Part shown: piece by piece, positions 1 to 13,527 of the stretch
How the letters are laid out: each line of letters opens with the position of its first letter
Numbering within the stretch: the stretch's first letter is position 1
Assembly (NCBI GenBank): GCA_020091685.1
Contig: CM034595.1
Location: 26,025,564-26,089,563 of the forward strand
Source: Lutjanus erythropterus
Lineage: Eukaryota > Chordata > Actinopteri > Lutjaniformes > Lutjanidae
Length of the DNA: 64,000 bases
Reading direction: 5' to 3'
Position numbers and translations under genes: made by a program
Notes under the pieces: model-generated
The model's database searches: none
The model's input: only the letters and a program-made list of their open reading frames with translations
What the model was told of the DNA's origin: nothing

Positions 1-112
1 CTGTGGCCCATTTGCTGCATGTCATTCCCCCTCTCTCTATCTCCTTTCCTGTCATATCTTCAGCTGTCCCTATCCAAAATAAAGGCAAAAGCACAAAAGA
101 TAATCTAAAAAA
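1..112 (+). mobile_element. tRNA-derived SINE, 3' part (cut by window edge)
   Basis: Starts inside the body (GCTGCATGTCATTCC...) and ends with CAGCTGTCCCTATC, AATAAAGGC and an A-rich tail, the 3' end of a SINE common in percomorph fish. The same 3' end occurs at 11210-11235 (minus) and 53455-53490 (minus). Confidence 0.75.
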
Positions 113-559
113 AATGGCAAAGATTCAAGAAGAATAAAAAAAAACATAGAATTAAGTATGCACAATACATATTGGGGAAATTTATATTTTTATAGTAATA
201 TCTGATCCCGCAAATTATGTAAAATCATTTAATAAAAAATCTAAAAAAGTATATTAAGTTTTTTGATGTACGACACCAGAAAAAATAAATGACCGTTTGA
301 AGAGTCAGAGCTTTTCTTTGTTTTTATTGTAGTAGTGATCACACATTAGGATTTGGGTTACCTATGAGGCCACTTTACCTACAAGGTCACCGCTGGGTTT
401 TTGCAGGTGAGAACTCGATAGTTTAGCAGGAGCATAGCTGTAAAAATGTTTAAATCAAAAACTGAAATGAATTAAACTGAACTTGAACTGAATTGAACCA
501 AATCGAATTGCATCAAATCAAATGGAATCATCGCTATTGCAGATTAAATATAGCATTTA

Positions 560-1113
560 GAAGACATCATCTTAGGCTTTAGGAAATTGTAACAAGCATT
601 TCGTACATTAAATTATCAGTTGATTAACAGATTAAGTATTCGATTAAATGCACAATATGTAAGTTCTGCTGCTAGAGGTCTCACATTGACACTACAACAA
701 AAAAAGTAGTTTGATGACATTGTGAAGTCGCATTGGATCATGGGAGTTGTCTTCATTGTTTAACAATCACCAATGCTGATTAAAATCTGACTCAGATTAT
801 TAGGTAATTAGGTAATGTATTAAAGTTTTATTCACATTACATTTTGTCACGTTCACTGACTTCCTTCCTCACTCTCTGACGTATCTCGTGTTTTAGCAGC
901 AGTTTTAGCAGCTAGCGGCTAGTAAAAACTGTTGAATTTGAATTACTTACAGTTTTCTCTGAGGTTAAACATTTTTTGAAAAATCTGAGGAAATGAAAGT
1001 ACACAACTGAAAAATACATACAATATACCTCTAACGTTTTAGACATTTAATGTGAAAATGTTACATATTATAGCTTTAATTGAAGATAAAATTTTAAACT
1101 TAATTGCAGCCCT
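560..1113. mobile_element. MITE family B fragment, interrupted by family A copy 1
   Basis: Left part AGACATCATCTTAGGCTTTA to ...CAGATTAAG; right part after the insertion ends TTAATTGCAGCCCTA. This is the 3' half of the hAT-like fish MITE with ends AGAGCTGCAAC and GTTGCAGCCCT. Confidence 0.65.
644..1079. mobile_element. TTAA-target MITE (family A), copy 1
   Basis: A 436-bp element flanked by TTAA on both sides. Ends are inverted: left ATGCACAATATGTAAGTT, right reads AGCTATAATATGTAACAT on the opposite strand. It sits inside an older MITE (family B), whose sequence resumes after the right TTAA. No coding capacity. Confidence 0.75.
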
Positions 1114-4100
1114 ATCAGTTGCATTGGAAAATCAAATCTATGAGCTACAAATGACAAAGAGAAAAAAGTATTTACATACATACATATACATAGATACACA
1201 AAGGTAAACACAAAAGGAAGTGCAGATACATTTTAGAATGTCAAATGTCAGGTTGCATCAGTGATGTAAAAATATGTAAATAAAATTTAAAAACAGACAA
1301 CTAAATATTTTCAGCTGATGTTATTTTTTCTGTTTTCCCCTCTGAATGTTTCTGAGCTCTTCTCTGACACTCAGTCCTCTCCCTCTATTTCTCCGCTGAT
1401 CTCCTCCTCCCCTCCCTCGTTCCCTGTAGCCGCTGTGCTCACTGAGCAGGAATGATAGCCTCTGTCTCTGGATCAATGAGGACTCTATTCAAGCCCTGTA
1501 AACCAAACATGCACTTCCTCGCTCCCCCCTCCTTTTTTAATCTCCTGCTTTTTTTTTTTCCCTGCGTCCCGTCTCTTCCGTTTCATTTTCTTTTACACTT
1601 TCTCCATCTCTCCATCATCCGAACCGGCCCATATTTCCTTCTCGCTCCCCTGACTGTCTCCATCGCTCTCTCCTTCCCGTTATCTCCATCTTCCCGTCGC
1701 TGACAGCCGCTGTCCATTTATTGCCCCTTTCCCTCGCTAATCCTGCATCATCAATACACATCCTGTCAGCACATGCATGTAGCATTCTGGTTATTTATTG
1801 TGCACAAGTGCCGGTTTGCTTTTTACATGTAACTGTGTGTGTGTCTTTCTGTGTATACACATTCATGAGGGAAATAAGCATTACTGTCTGCGTCTGAGCC
1901 ATATGAGTAATGTATATTATTCCCAGAAGCACAAGGCAATAACGCTGTCGAATGAGACAGAAAGCTAATACAGTTCACTTAAACAAGGCTACTGTTCCAT
2001 CAGCCACGCTCATAATGTAAATGCTAGTTTCATCATCAAACTGACAAGATGACAACTTAAAAGTATTGCCAAATAGTTAAAATGATTCAGTTGTTCTTCT
2101 TAAATACAATTTGAGAAAATTTATGCTCTATATTATATTTATATTAATTTATGAATGAGATGTTTATATCTACAGAGGGTGCAGGTCCTCCCACGTTGCA
2201 CCACAACAGTAGGGATGTAATAAAATATTGATACACTTGAGTATCACGATAGTGTTTTTGTTGTTTCTCAAGAAAAATGTATCGTGATATTTTGATACAT
2301 GCAAAGATTCATGGCATTATGTGTTGTGTTAAATCCCAGTGTTCTTATTCTTCACTGTTCTGATTGCATAAAAAAGAAAACTAGTTTTATGAATATAGAG
2401 TGCTTTATGACAGTTTTTCTAACATTAGATTAAAAAAAATAGCAACATGTAACCTTGCTTACAGTATCGCAATATATTGCAAAACACTGAATAGTAACCC
2501 CTGTATCGTGATACATGCTTGGAAGGGAAGCATGAGACTAGGTATTTGCAATCAAGAAGCTCCCCTAAATGCCACTAAATCCTACACACTGGTCCTTCAA
2601 ATCTATGAAAAAGAAGATTTTTAACGTAAGAACAGATCCCAGCACCTCAACCAAACCTTTTAACATTTTAAGATGAGAGCTGATTCACTTCATATATAAA
2701 ATTATTTCAAATCTAGTATCAACTAAAGTTTCATTAAGGCTGGACAACAATGTTTATGTTCCCAATCATGCCCTGAAGAGTAAATACAGGTTGTTATCAA
2801 ACTGGAGGTATAGGGTTCCGAGATTTAATAAGGTTCGACTGAAGAACTTTTTTATACACCAGTCAATCCTAAAACTAAATCTGGCAGGCAGCGAGACATG
2901 CAGTCACTGAACTCAAACTCCAGAGTGTGTGTTGTCAGAGTATTGGGCTTTTGTTTTCAGGATAACAAGCTTAGCTTTACATTGACAGACATCTGACTCA
3001 CCGCATACATACTGTGGGTTAAGTCTGCCATTGGTCGCTTCCTCCAAGCGGCATCGCAGTGTCTTCTAACTAAGTTGTCAAAGTCCCCAGGAAACAAGAA
3101 CAACCTCCAAGCTGCAACCTATTTGCTAAAAATGGCAAATTAGCACCTGGGATGCTGCTGGCTGCTCTGTCTCGTCTCGTCTGTCTTCTCTCTATCCTGT
3201 TCTTCGCTGACACCAACTTCATGCAAGCATGTGTCTGAGTGTGTGTAGCTGTGACCAGTGCTGTGGTGGGTGTGATATCACGGTCAGTTTGTCCGTTGCG
3301 CGCATGACGTTGATCATCGTGCAGAACACGTGTGTGACAATGACGGGTACAGAATCGCATATGAGACGCTGACTGGCCGGTCACCGGTCAGGGCCGGTCA
3401 TGCTGCAAACCGTCCGGTTCCGGTCTCTGGCCAGTCGATCGGTGCATCCCTACTGTTAACTCTTCTTTTGCAGTGATGTAGTCATTCTATTGACAGAGCT
3501 CACTTCCCGACATGCAAATGTTCTACAACAACAATTTTGCAGCAGTACGCTCACTGCTTCTTGGGCTTAGCGCCACCCAAGACGTTTGAGATTGGATTAA
3601 AGAAATGCAAACAAGGCATAGTGCTTTTTCCTCTATAGCAGAGCACTGTGGAGAGAGATCTGGTTATGCGAGACTTACAGACAACTGAAGGTTATAAACC
3701 GCTGATCACCAACGTAGGACCCATTGTTGCTTGTTATTGTCAAATCATAATGTAGCACTCGCCTTGTGCTCCCGCAGCCTGTCTGAACTGACTTGAGTCT
3801 GAGGAGGAGGTGACGGGGGGAAAACAATTCTACTAAACTATTTAATACACCGTCTATGGCTTAAACTTACTATTTGGACTGCAGGACTCATTTTAGGAGG
3901 CACAACTGTTACATATTTCGCCTTTAATTTTTTTGGTTATGTTATGTTAAATGGATGTATTTTTGTTTCTTATCTTAAGTTTTGCCCGTGATGTTGCAAT
4001 TGGAGCTGCTCTGGTTCAAGAAAAAAGTCAAAGTTGTTCTAACAATAAAGTATCATCGTCAGCAGCAGCATCATCATCATCAGCTGCATTATTTAGTGGG

Positions 4101-7100
4101 CTGTACTGAAAAGCTCCTTAGTCAAAGACCACTGAGGATGACTAAGATCAACTTTACAAGGAGCCAAATCAATGTCCAAGGCCAAACAGACTGGGCTGGT
4201 TAGACACAAAAGAAGTATTGTGTAGAACCATTAGAAAATTTATATATTAGCATCTTTGTCATCCTTTGCCGCGTCCTTCCTTTGATGTTAAAATGATGCA
4301 AAAGGTTGACGACAAATTTAAATAGGCCAAGGGACAGGTGTTTGTTTCTTTATGTGGGTCTGTCAGCAGCTCACAACAGGATTGTGACATAGGCTGTTTG
4401 AACAGTTTAAATATTTTCCCATAATTACCGCGCCCACTAGAATAAAAATATGCCTGGCATATGTCTCCCATTACATGTATGTTGACACAAATCTGAATCG
4501 AAATGCAGAAAATCCTACACATTAAAATTACAAATTTAGAGCACTGTGCAGTCTTGGCTTCTCTCTGAGTCTTTGTATCTTCAACTTATTTTTAGTTTCA
4601 CTAAAATATTTGCATGCATGGGCTCAGGATGAAAGTCTAGACTAATATTTTACGGCACTGAGACAAATTAGAGGCCCAAACAGAGAGTCTATTCTGGTTT
4701 TCCTTATCTCTGCCCTGCAAAAAATATCCGTGCACTCACTGCAGCCTGATCACTGCACAAACACGTTAACCCGGCTGCTCGTCCTCAGCACTTACTAACG
4801 CTTCTAAACAAAGACTGATCTCTCTCTTCCTCCCCGTCTCCACATACGACGTTCTGTCATGCTAAAGGCCGAGCTGAGTGGTTGTAATGTTGCTGGTAGC
4901 TCAGGTTGTATTCATGTTGTTTTCCAGTGCAAATATTGCAAACTTAATGTGACACTATGAATATTTCAGCAGGGCTCCCCCCATTAGAGTCTGGAGCTGG
5001 AGGAAGTTACACACCACCATGCACATGCAAACACACACACACCTCAGTGACACAGCACAGGAGCAGACGAGATGGTAGCCATGTTCAGCGTTTCATTGCA
5101 TCACAACTATATTTGTTTCTCTTTCTTTTAAACATCCCTTGATCTTAACATGACAATCAATCTCATAAGATTGTGTGTGATGAAGGTCGTACTCATGATT
5201 TTTCACTGTATACAGCTGTTACTTGATCTATAAAATCATCAATCACTGCATTTTACAGCGTGTGTTTGAAGTATACAGAGCTACTTAGAGGCCAGAGTCC
5301 ACACACGCTGCAAAGACAAATGTGGAGAAAATGAGGGCGAAGCGAGAGCTAAATTGAATTATCCCGCTAAGACTATTACAGTGATGATCTCTATTTATAC
5401 AGCTCACTCAAATGAGAAAAGGTTGGAGGGAAACGAAGGGTCGCTCTCCGCTCTTCTCCTCCTCCTCCCTCCTCCTCCACACTCTGCCAAAGAGGCTTTT
5501 TGGCTGCAGCTGGGACCTTTTATGCTGAAATATTCTTAAATCAATAATGGAGAGATCCATTGATCTACTGGCAACACCCAATTGGCTCTGTAGTGCCCAT
5601 AGAACTGAGATATTAATATTGATCCTCCATTCAGCCGCAATATCACACAGCACTTCAAAAACAAAGCCATCCCTTTGTGGACTAACTGAGGGCGGAAGCT
5701 TTAATGTCGCAAAACTCCACAGCCAAGAAAAGTGTGGCCTGTTGAGTTTGTGCAATTTTGATCACTAATAATGATGAAAAAAAAAAAACACTTTTACTCA
5801 ATGCCACTAACAAACTTTAGGTCTGCATCTACTTCAGTACACTTAACTGTGTTCTTATGATCAACACTGTAATAAAAATGCTGTTACTAATACTAATATA
5901 TTCAATTTACAGAAATTAAATACAAAGATAAAAAAGATGCATGCAAATTAACAAGATACAATAGTAATACATACACAAAAGAGAAAATATTACAGACCAA
6001 GGTTGCTAAAAGCAATACATTTTCAATTTATGTTTAAAACTATACAATATCCATTAATCATAGCATCAAAAGTACCAAAACTATTGAAATTATGATCTAA
6101 GTGCTCACCATTCATGTGCCTTGGGAGATTTTGTCTTTTAGCCATTGTATCGAAAGAGGTATAGAAGTTTTGAATCCTGGTATCATGACGAGATTTAAGG
6201 TTGGCAAGATCAAAACACTGAAATATAAATTAAATGTTTATAGCAAGTTCCGATTTAAAGGAAACATTTGTAAATTTCCCCAGACTGTCTTTTTAGCCTA
6301 AAGCTTGATGTCACACATAAAATGAATTTTTAGACAAACATTATGGGTCGACCAAAAACTCATAGTCACTTGATCCAAATTTTCAAATGTGAAGATTTGC
6401 TGCTTCTGTCTTTTGTACATTATTGTAAAATGAATGTCTTTTAGTTTTGGGCTGTTGGCTGGATACAACAAGATATCTGATGAAGTCGCCTTGATGTCTG
6501 GGAATTTCTGGCATTTTTCAAACTGTAGAGTTAGGAACTGATCCGATCCAGTATCGGTATCAAGTGCCGACACTGACGTGATTCATTTATCGGATTGACA
6601 TCACCAACCCACGTACTGATTCTAATTCCTTAGTAAATTTTATGAATTATACTGTAAATATGTAATAATGCAATGTTATTTTATTTAGTTTTTTTTTTGT
6701 CTACCAAATTTACAGGCAGAGCTTGCACTGGAAACTGCTATCATGTAACATGAGACAGTCTGCAGCGAGGTCGTAACAGTTCATGTCCTGAGTTTGGAGA
6801 CATTTAAGTCTAGAAATACAAAAAAACCCAAAACAAGACAGAAAAGCACAACTTAAAAATTGTTATGGTACTGGTCTTAGCAAATATCAATGCATCTCTA
6901 GTTTTATGCAGACCAATTGATTACGTGACAGAGTAATTAATTAAATCACCATTAATCACAGCTCTGATAAACATTAAGACATATGCAAAGACAATCATGA
7001 AAGATTAACCAATTAAATGAAAGTTCTGAGTAAAACAGAAAGTAGTCTGATCAGTGCTGTAACTGCATCATTTGTTGAGAACACATCTTAGATATCGTCG

Positions 7101-8243
7101 CAGTCTTTTAGCAATAATGTATCATCATAGCTTATTGTTAAAAACAGGTCTTAACCTCCAAAACTCCAGAGACACTTTTGCCAGGCCCATTATCATAACT
7201 GCATACTGTGGGGCCAAGCATTGATCCAACCACAGAAATAAAAAAATGTACTACTTTACATTTATAGCTTGAACCTGCAAAGCTCTTTTTCTAATTCTTG
7301 CCAACATCTGAACACTTCCAGTGATGGTAAAGATACTAAAATATTTGTTCAGTGCAGTCAAAAAATGACATGTTAATATTTTGAATATATATTCAAACAT
7401 CATATAACAACTGGGGAAATTTAAGGAGATCATGATAAAGTGTGTTAGACTACCGATAAATCTACTCCATCAGGAGCTCTGGTTTAAAATGTCCAGAAAT
7501 CCTCATACTGGGGACGTATAGTGTGGTTTATTTGTATTATTTACAGCCAGAGGAGTTCAGCTGTTGGATGAAAGACGGTATGGCTTTCTTACTATGGCGG
7601 TGCATATTTCAGGGATTGCAATAAAATACATCATTTGAACTGCATAATGCCTCTCATAACAGCCATTATTTGAGCTATTATTTGGACACCCATAAATCCC
7701 GAGGCCGTGTTATCACCGGGTCGAAGGCTGCTGCTGCCTGAGAATAATGTGCACATGAAGAGATAGGAGGCTGCTTGTCTGACAGAAACACATGTATCTA
7801 GACCACATTTTGGCTTGTGTCTTATCTTGCAGAAGTGCTGATCAAAATCATAACAAACACCTATTTTTTTGCTGTTGATAAGCATATTTTTCTCTGGTTT
7901 TATTGCACTTTTTCCAGGCCAGTGTGCATTTAGATGTAAGATTGCAGACTACAAGATAAAAACAGCTTTATCTCTCACAGATAAAGTTTTATCTTGAGCA
8001 CACTTCTACAGTACATACACCTGCATCAGCCTTGTCTCAATGTAAGCCAACCTTTTTCCTTTTTTAAAAAAATATTCTTAGTAAAACTCTTAACTTTCCA
8101 AACTCTTATCTTCTTCTTCTCCACTGCTTAAGTTTCTATTAAACCTCTGTGCTCTCCCTCTGCTTCCCTCTAATCTCCAGGGCCACACACTGCTGTGCGC
8201 TGCTACTACTGCTGCTGCACATTCATTCACACAAACACACTGA

Positions 8244-8245
<2 letters not shown>

Positions 8246-8276
<31 letters not shown>
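8246..8276. repeat. (CA)n microsatellite
   Basis: About 15 CA units. Confidence 0.95.
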
Positions 8277-8278
<2 letters not shown>

Positions 8279-9300
8279 TCGTGCACAAATCACACATGAG
8301 AGCACACAGTTTTACACACGGAATCACACACGTTCTCACATACAAGCGCAGACCTCTGTTGTGTGACTGCTGTGCATTTCTAATCGCAGATGCAGCCCCC
8401 TATCCGCCGATCTGATCCTGTTGCTGCCACTGTGCGTTGGGAGTCGGTCCAAAGAGATAGAGAAAGAGCAAAATGAGAGCGAGAGATGAAGACAGAAAGT
8501 GACAGAGTGAGACAGAGAGGGAGACAATAGACGGGCTGTTGTAATGTGCAGGTTGAGATGCCGCAGAGATCAGTGGGCTGGAACAGCGCAGCAGAAAAGT
8601 GATGACAGGCTAAACTGACTGAGCAGAACTTTCTAGACTGTAGCACTGCCAAGGAAATGGTTAGTTGATATTCACTAAATGCATTCATGGAGCTGAGGAC
8701 AAAGATTATGGTGCCTGTATCGACTCACACGGTCACACATGCAAAGAGGATGACTTGGCCGTGCGTCAAACACGTCTGTTTTAAGACGCTGCTGCTGTAA
8801 AAGTAATCCAAGCACAACTTTACGTCCTTGGCTGTGGAGGCTGTCGCACACACACTGTGCTCCATATCCAGTAACCCCCCGTTTCAGGTCAACTCAGCAC
8901 CACAGACCTGTTTATTATGCATGGCCTGCAGGGGAAATGACAAGAGACATCCTCCTCACACAACAGGACGGCCACATCCTCACGGCACTGTCTGAGACAG
9001 GTGCTGAAATGTCCTTGAGCGTCCTTGCACAGCCACCGACTGTGAGACTCCTGTGGTGCATATTTGCGTGTCTGTGTCTGTTCAAGTCTTATGTAAGTAA
9101 TAGCATTTCAAATTTTGTGCAAGTTTTTTTCTGAACCAATAGTTGAAAACACTAAGAATTGATTAGTTTATTAATCATTAATAATTAATAAGATACATTC
9201 TATTTTCTCATTCTTTTCATTTTCAAATCACTAGAAAGAAAGTGTTATTGTACATCAGGAGGTATAAAGTTAGAATTTTTCTCCTTATTCCATCAACACT

Positions 9301-10281
9301 AGAGCTACAGTAATTAGTCGATTAATTGTCAACTATTAAATTAATGCTCCAACTATTTTAGTAACTGATTAATTGTTTTAAGTCATTTTTTAAGAATAAA
9401 AGTCCAAATTTTCTCAAATGTTAATATTTTCTGGTTGCTTTGGTCCTTTATGCAGTAGTCAATGTGTTAACGGGGGATGCAACCGCTTTGTTTCATTCAC
9501 CTGCAACTGGTGAATCAACTATAGCTACAGCTGTATAATATAGAGAATATTATAGATCCAAGATGAAACTGACAGAAAAGGTGGAGACTGAAAGAAAAAG
9601 ATACAACTACAAATCTGTCTGCCACTTCAGCACCACAGACAGCGCCACAGATTTATTAACACTCAGAACTGTTAGAATACTGATATTTCAGAGCCACGGT
9701 CGGAGCCATTCATTCTAATTTTAACAAAACTCTGTCTTCATTTATCAGTAAGGTAAATGTAAGACCTTTTAATGTCACCTTTTATTTAAATTTAAGGCAG
9801 AATTTTGCAATGAAACTAAACATCAAATGTCAAAACAAGGCATATTTTTCAAAGTAAATATATATATTGTTGGTTCAAAATTATAATTAAGACAAAATGA
9901 CAGTAACTGGTTAAGTTAAAAAACATATATCCAAATATGTTTGTTAGCAAAAATCTAAAACACTGTACCAGGATAACCAAGGCATTCAAATTGAACTCTT
10001 GCAGAATTTAAGACTATTTAAGACCTTTTAAGGCCTTTTATTAGTGTGAATTCAAGACATTTTAAATTTTTTAAAGGCCTGTAGCCCTGTGCAGACTAGA
10101 CTAACATTCAAATAAATAACCACTCTAAGATACTGAGCGTGTCATTTGGGGCTCTGGGAAACACTGATCAATATTTTTCACCATATTCCTACATTTTATG
10201 GACCAAACAACTGATCAATTAATCAAGAACATAATCAACAGATTAAGCAGTAATGAAAATAATCACTAGTTGCAGCCCTTC
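9301..10281 (+). mobile_element. MITE family B, interrupted copy
   Basis: Begins CTAGAGCTACAGTAATTAGT and ends AATAATCACTAGTTGCAGCC, in the same orientation. Its two halves are separated by about 690 bp of unrelated AT-rich DNA (about 9455-10140), probably a later insertion. Confidence 0.65.
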
Positions 10282-11207
10282 TCACCACCAATATTTGCTC
10301 TGATATTGGAAATTTTTCTTTTCTCTCACTTGTTCTCTGTGTAAGAAAATATCTCAGTTTGTGCACATGTTGTCTTTCTCAGTAAATGTTATGTGTTGTG
10401 TTGCATCTTTGTGGGGAATCTCTAAAATGTGTTATGATAAGCTGATGCTCCAGGTGTGTGCACGGCCATGTGAGCATGCACCACTGTGAGCGTTTCTTCA
10501 AACGTGTATTTTGTGTGTGTTTGTGTGTGGATTGAGTTTATAGTCTCTGAGGATGATGCTAATCAGATTTTCTTCCCTTAAGGGAAGATGACTCATTAGT
10601 ACTCCACTGCTTATGAAGCTCCTTAAAGTGATATTTCATGTTGGTAGCATTTTCTCTGTTAGTTGCACTCACATACCTCTGTTTGAACTCAGGAAGGATC
10701 AACCAACAGAACTGATCGCCCGCGGAGACGAATATTATGCAAGTTTAGAGCAGTTTCATAAACAAGGCACAGACTTGTCACATCTGATATTCTATTATTT
10801 ACTCCTATCTGTAGTTTTCTATTATCGTTCTATTATTTCTACTGATATTTTCTGACATTATTTTATTTTGTCCAATATGTATCATAATTACTGTTGTAGT
10901 GGTTCACCTGTTTCATCGTATACCCTGGTTTGAAAATTATGGTTATTATTCCATTTACATTTGCTTACCTACAGTATTTAATATGCTGTATTCATACTAG
11001 TCCATTAAAAAATGGCTTCAAGTTTCATGTCTATCAGGGCATAATTTTTCATGTAATTATAATAAAAGTTTGTTCAACCAAAAAACCCGACTGTTTCATT
11101 CCTTTAAGAGTCACTGTAACTAATAACAGGCAGATAATAATTGTGTAAAACCTTACACTGATATTTTCTGAGTCAGTTATCGTACTAACCTACATTTTAC
11201 TCCATTT

Positions 11208-11383
11208 TTCCCTTTATTTTATAGGGACAGCTGAGGATATCAGAGCAAAGAGGGTAGAGGGAGAGGGTGGGGGTGAAACGCAGTAAATGGGCCGCAGGTG
11301 GGAGTGAAACCAGCGGCTGCTGTACGGAGCTGACAGCCTCAGTACATGGGGTGCGCTACCAACTGAGCTACAAGAGCGCCCCA
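11208..11383 (-). mobile_element. tRNA-derived SINE, full-length or nearly so
   Basis: On the minus strand it opens with a tRNA-like A box (TAGCTCAGTTGGTAGCGC), has a degenerate B-box-like GGTTTCACTCCC, then the CTGCGGCCCATTTACTG body and ends CAGCTGTCCCTATAAAATAA. Same family as the element at the left edge. Confidence 0.8.
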
Positions 11384-11387
11384 GATT

Positions 11388-11600
11388 ACAGTTTCTTAAA
11401 TGTAAGGATTTGCTGCTTTTCTTTGTCATTTATGATAGTAAATTAAGAGTCTTTGCATTTTGGATTGCTGGTTGGACAAAAGAAAGCAATTTAAAGGCAT
11501 TAGTTTGGGCTCTGGGAAATTGTGATGAGCATTTTATTTTTTACAATTTTTTGATATTTTATAGACTAAACAATGAATTGATTAATCATGAAACAATATA
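11388..11600 (+). mobile_element. MITE family B internal fragment next to a SINE
   Basis: Carries the central part of the family (CTTAAATGTAAGGATTTGCT, TTTATGATAGTAAATTAAG, GGGCTCTGGGAAATTGTGA). The SINE at 11208-11383 abuts it and may have truncated it. Confidence 0.55.
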
Positions 11601-13293
11601 ATATGGCTTATAACTTATTTCATAATATTTATAGGGTATGCCACCATATATGAAATATATATCTCGACATAGAATTTTAATAAACTGTAAATTCTAAAAT
11701 ACTGCTGATCTTATAGAATATGATGCAAAGTTCAATATCAATGTTTTTGACCAAATACCTCAATAATGTGGAATACTGTATGGATGACTATTTGTGTTTT
11801 CACAGAATGTTAACACAATGAGATTCTTGAGAAATAATCATCAGTAATGTAGATATGTATGTGGGTAAGTAAGATAATAATCAACGAGTACATCACTTCA
11901 TGTTGGGTGGTTTGTCGCCTAACACACACCTATAAGTTGATTATCTCGCTTACACCATTATCATTTTCCAACAATATGAAAGAAAAGCATTTTTGATCAA
12001 AGTTTTGCACTCAAAATCAAAACATATGAATCAAGAGCTTACGGTTGTCATGACAAGGAATAATTCTCCATTTCCAAATCTGTGTTCTTTTGTTTTTGAT
12101 TTGAAAAGTCTTTCAGTATATTAGCCGCCCATTTTGTTGCCTTTTTCATATTAATTTCATTCTTCGCTCCCTCTATTATTTTAGGCTCTTCGGGAGTCAG
12201 TTCCTTATGCAGATGTTCAGTTGTTTTATTCCTCCTCTTCTCCATTTTTTCCTCCTCGCCTGCATCCCATTCTTTGAAATTGTTGTATTCTCCAAATAGA
12301 TTGAAAGAAACGTGCAAACCAGCCACTGGTGTGTTTTCCTTCCTGGTCATTAGTTTGCCAAGTTGCTAACTCAGCTAATTTGCCATAGTTGATAACGAAT
12401 GAGCTTCGACAGCTGTGCTCTTTAATGTTGCTATGGTTACAAGCTGGGTAATGATCAGAAAACAGTATGAACCCAGGTATGGTTTGGTATAAAGACAAAT
12501 AATAGAACAGCTAGAACAGATTGGCATGTTCATGAAATCACATGCTTCTTATCTGTAACATCTTAAACCTCTCTTGTCTGTCTTTAAAACTAAGAAAAGA
12601 CAACACTTACGGCATATCATGACTAAACAATATCCAAAATCTAAGGCAAAATCTAGTCTCATATCACAATATCAACAGAATATTGATATGTTGCAGAGCC
12701 CTAACTCTTGGGAGAATTTATTATCTTATTTTATCTGCATTTTTGTAATTTCAAAATCAAACATTAACTGGAGTCTACTATTCAAATATTACAAGAGTCT
12801 ACTGTGTCCATGTGTCGATGTTAGTGCCTTGAACTAAATTTGAGGATGACGCTTGAAAATATATTATTTATTATATATGTATTATGTTCTTATATCTGTA
12901 AAACACTGTGAAAAGTGCCACATAAATAAAAGCAGGGTTGCACAATGAATTGAAACATTATCGAAATTGCAATATGGCAAAGTGCGATAATCCAAATCAC
13001 AGAAGCTGCTTTTGTGATAAAGACGAACAGCATTATAATGAAGTAGTGCAGAAGAGATGTCCTGGTCTTCAAATCTTGTTCTCGAGATCTGAGATATTCA
13101 GGGATAGAACATATTTTGTTTGTTAAATTCCCCAACAACTGCCACCCACCTTTAATAGTTTTTTTTTTTTTTTCAGTGAAAAGGAAAATTAAAATGCACA
13201 AATTATCATTCTAACTGATAATGAATCATATTGCAATATCTGTTAAAATAATCACAATATGATTTTTTACAATACCTTGCAGCCTTAACGTGC

Positions 13294-13295
<2 letters not shown>

Positions 13296-13362
<67 letters not shown>
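13296..13362. repeat. (TG)n microsatellite, long
   Basis: About 33 perfect TG units. Confidence 0.97.
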
Positions 13363-13363
<1 letters not shown>

Positions 13364-13466
13364 CCTGGAGCCGGTGCTTGAAATGATAAATGGCAGGTTA
13401 ATGGAGGTCAAAGCATTTGAACTGTTACTGTATGTCCTTGTGATTGTTTCTGGATGTATGGTGATA

Positions 13467-13467
<1 letters not shown>

Positions 13468-13524
<57 letters not shown>
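13468..13524. repeat. (TG)n microsatellite, second of a pair
   Basis: About 28 TG units, 105 bp right of the previous array and in the same phase of strand. Confidence 0.97.

Positions 13525-13527
<3 letters not shown>

Noticed and set aside
2208-3455. One hAT-type element bounded by AGTAGGGATG and CATCCCTACT
   Set aside because: The ends are inverted, but the distance and different internal sequences suggest two separate remnants; I could not show one element.
7631-7885. 84-codon minus-strand frame as a possible exon
   Set aside because: No recognisable domain and no convincing splice borders in phase; kept only as a possible conserved non-coding block.
11320-11383. tRNA gene candidate (TAGCTCAGTTGGTAGCGC on the minus strand)
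   Set aside because: The A box is followed by SINE body and a shared 3' end also found at 1-112 and 53455-53610; no anticodon arm or acceptor stem pairs, so it is a SINE head.
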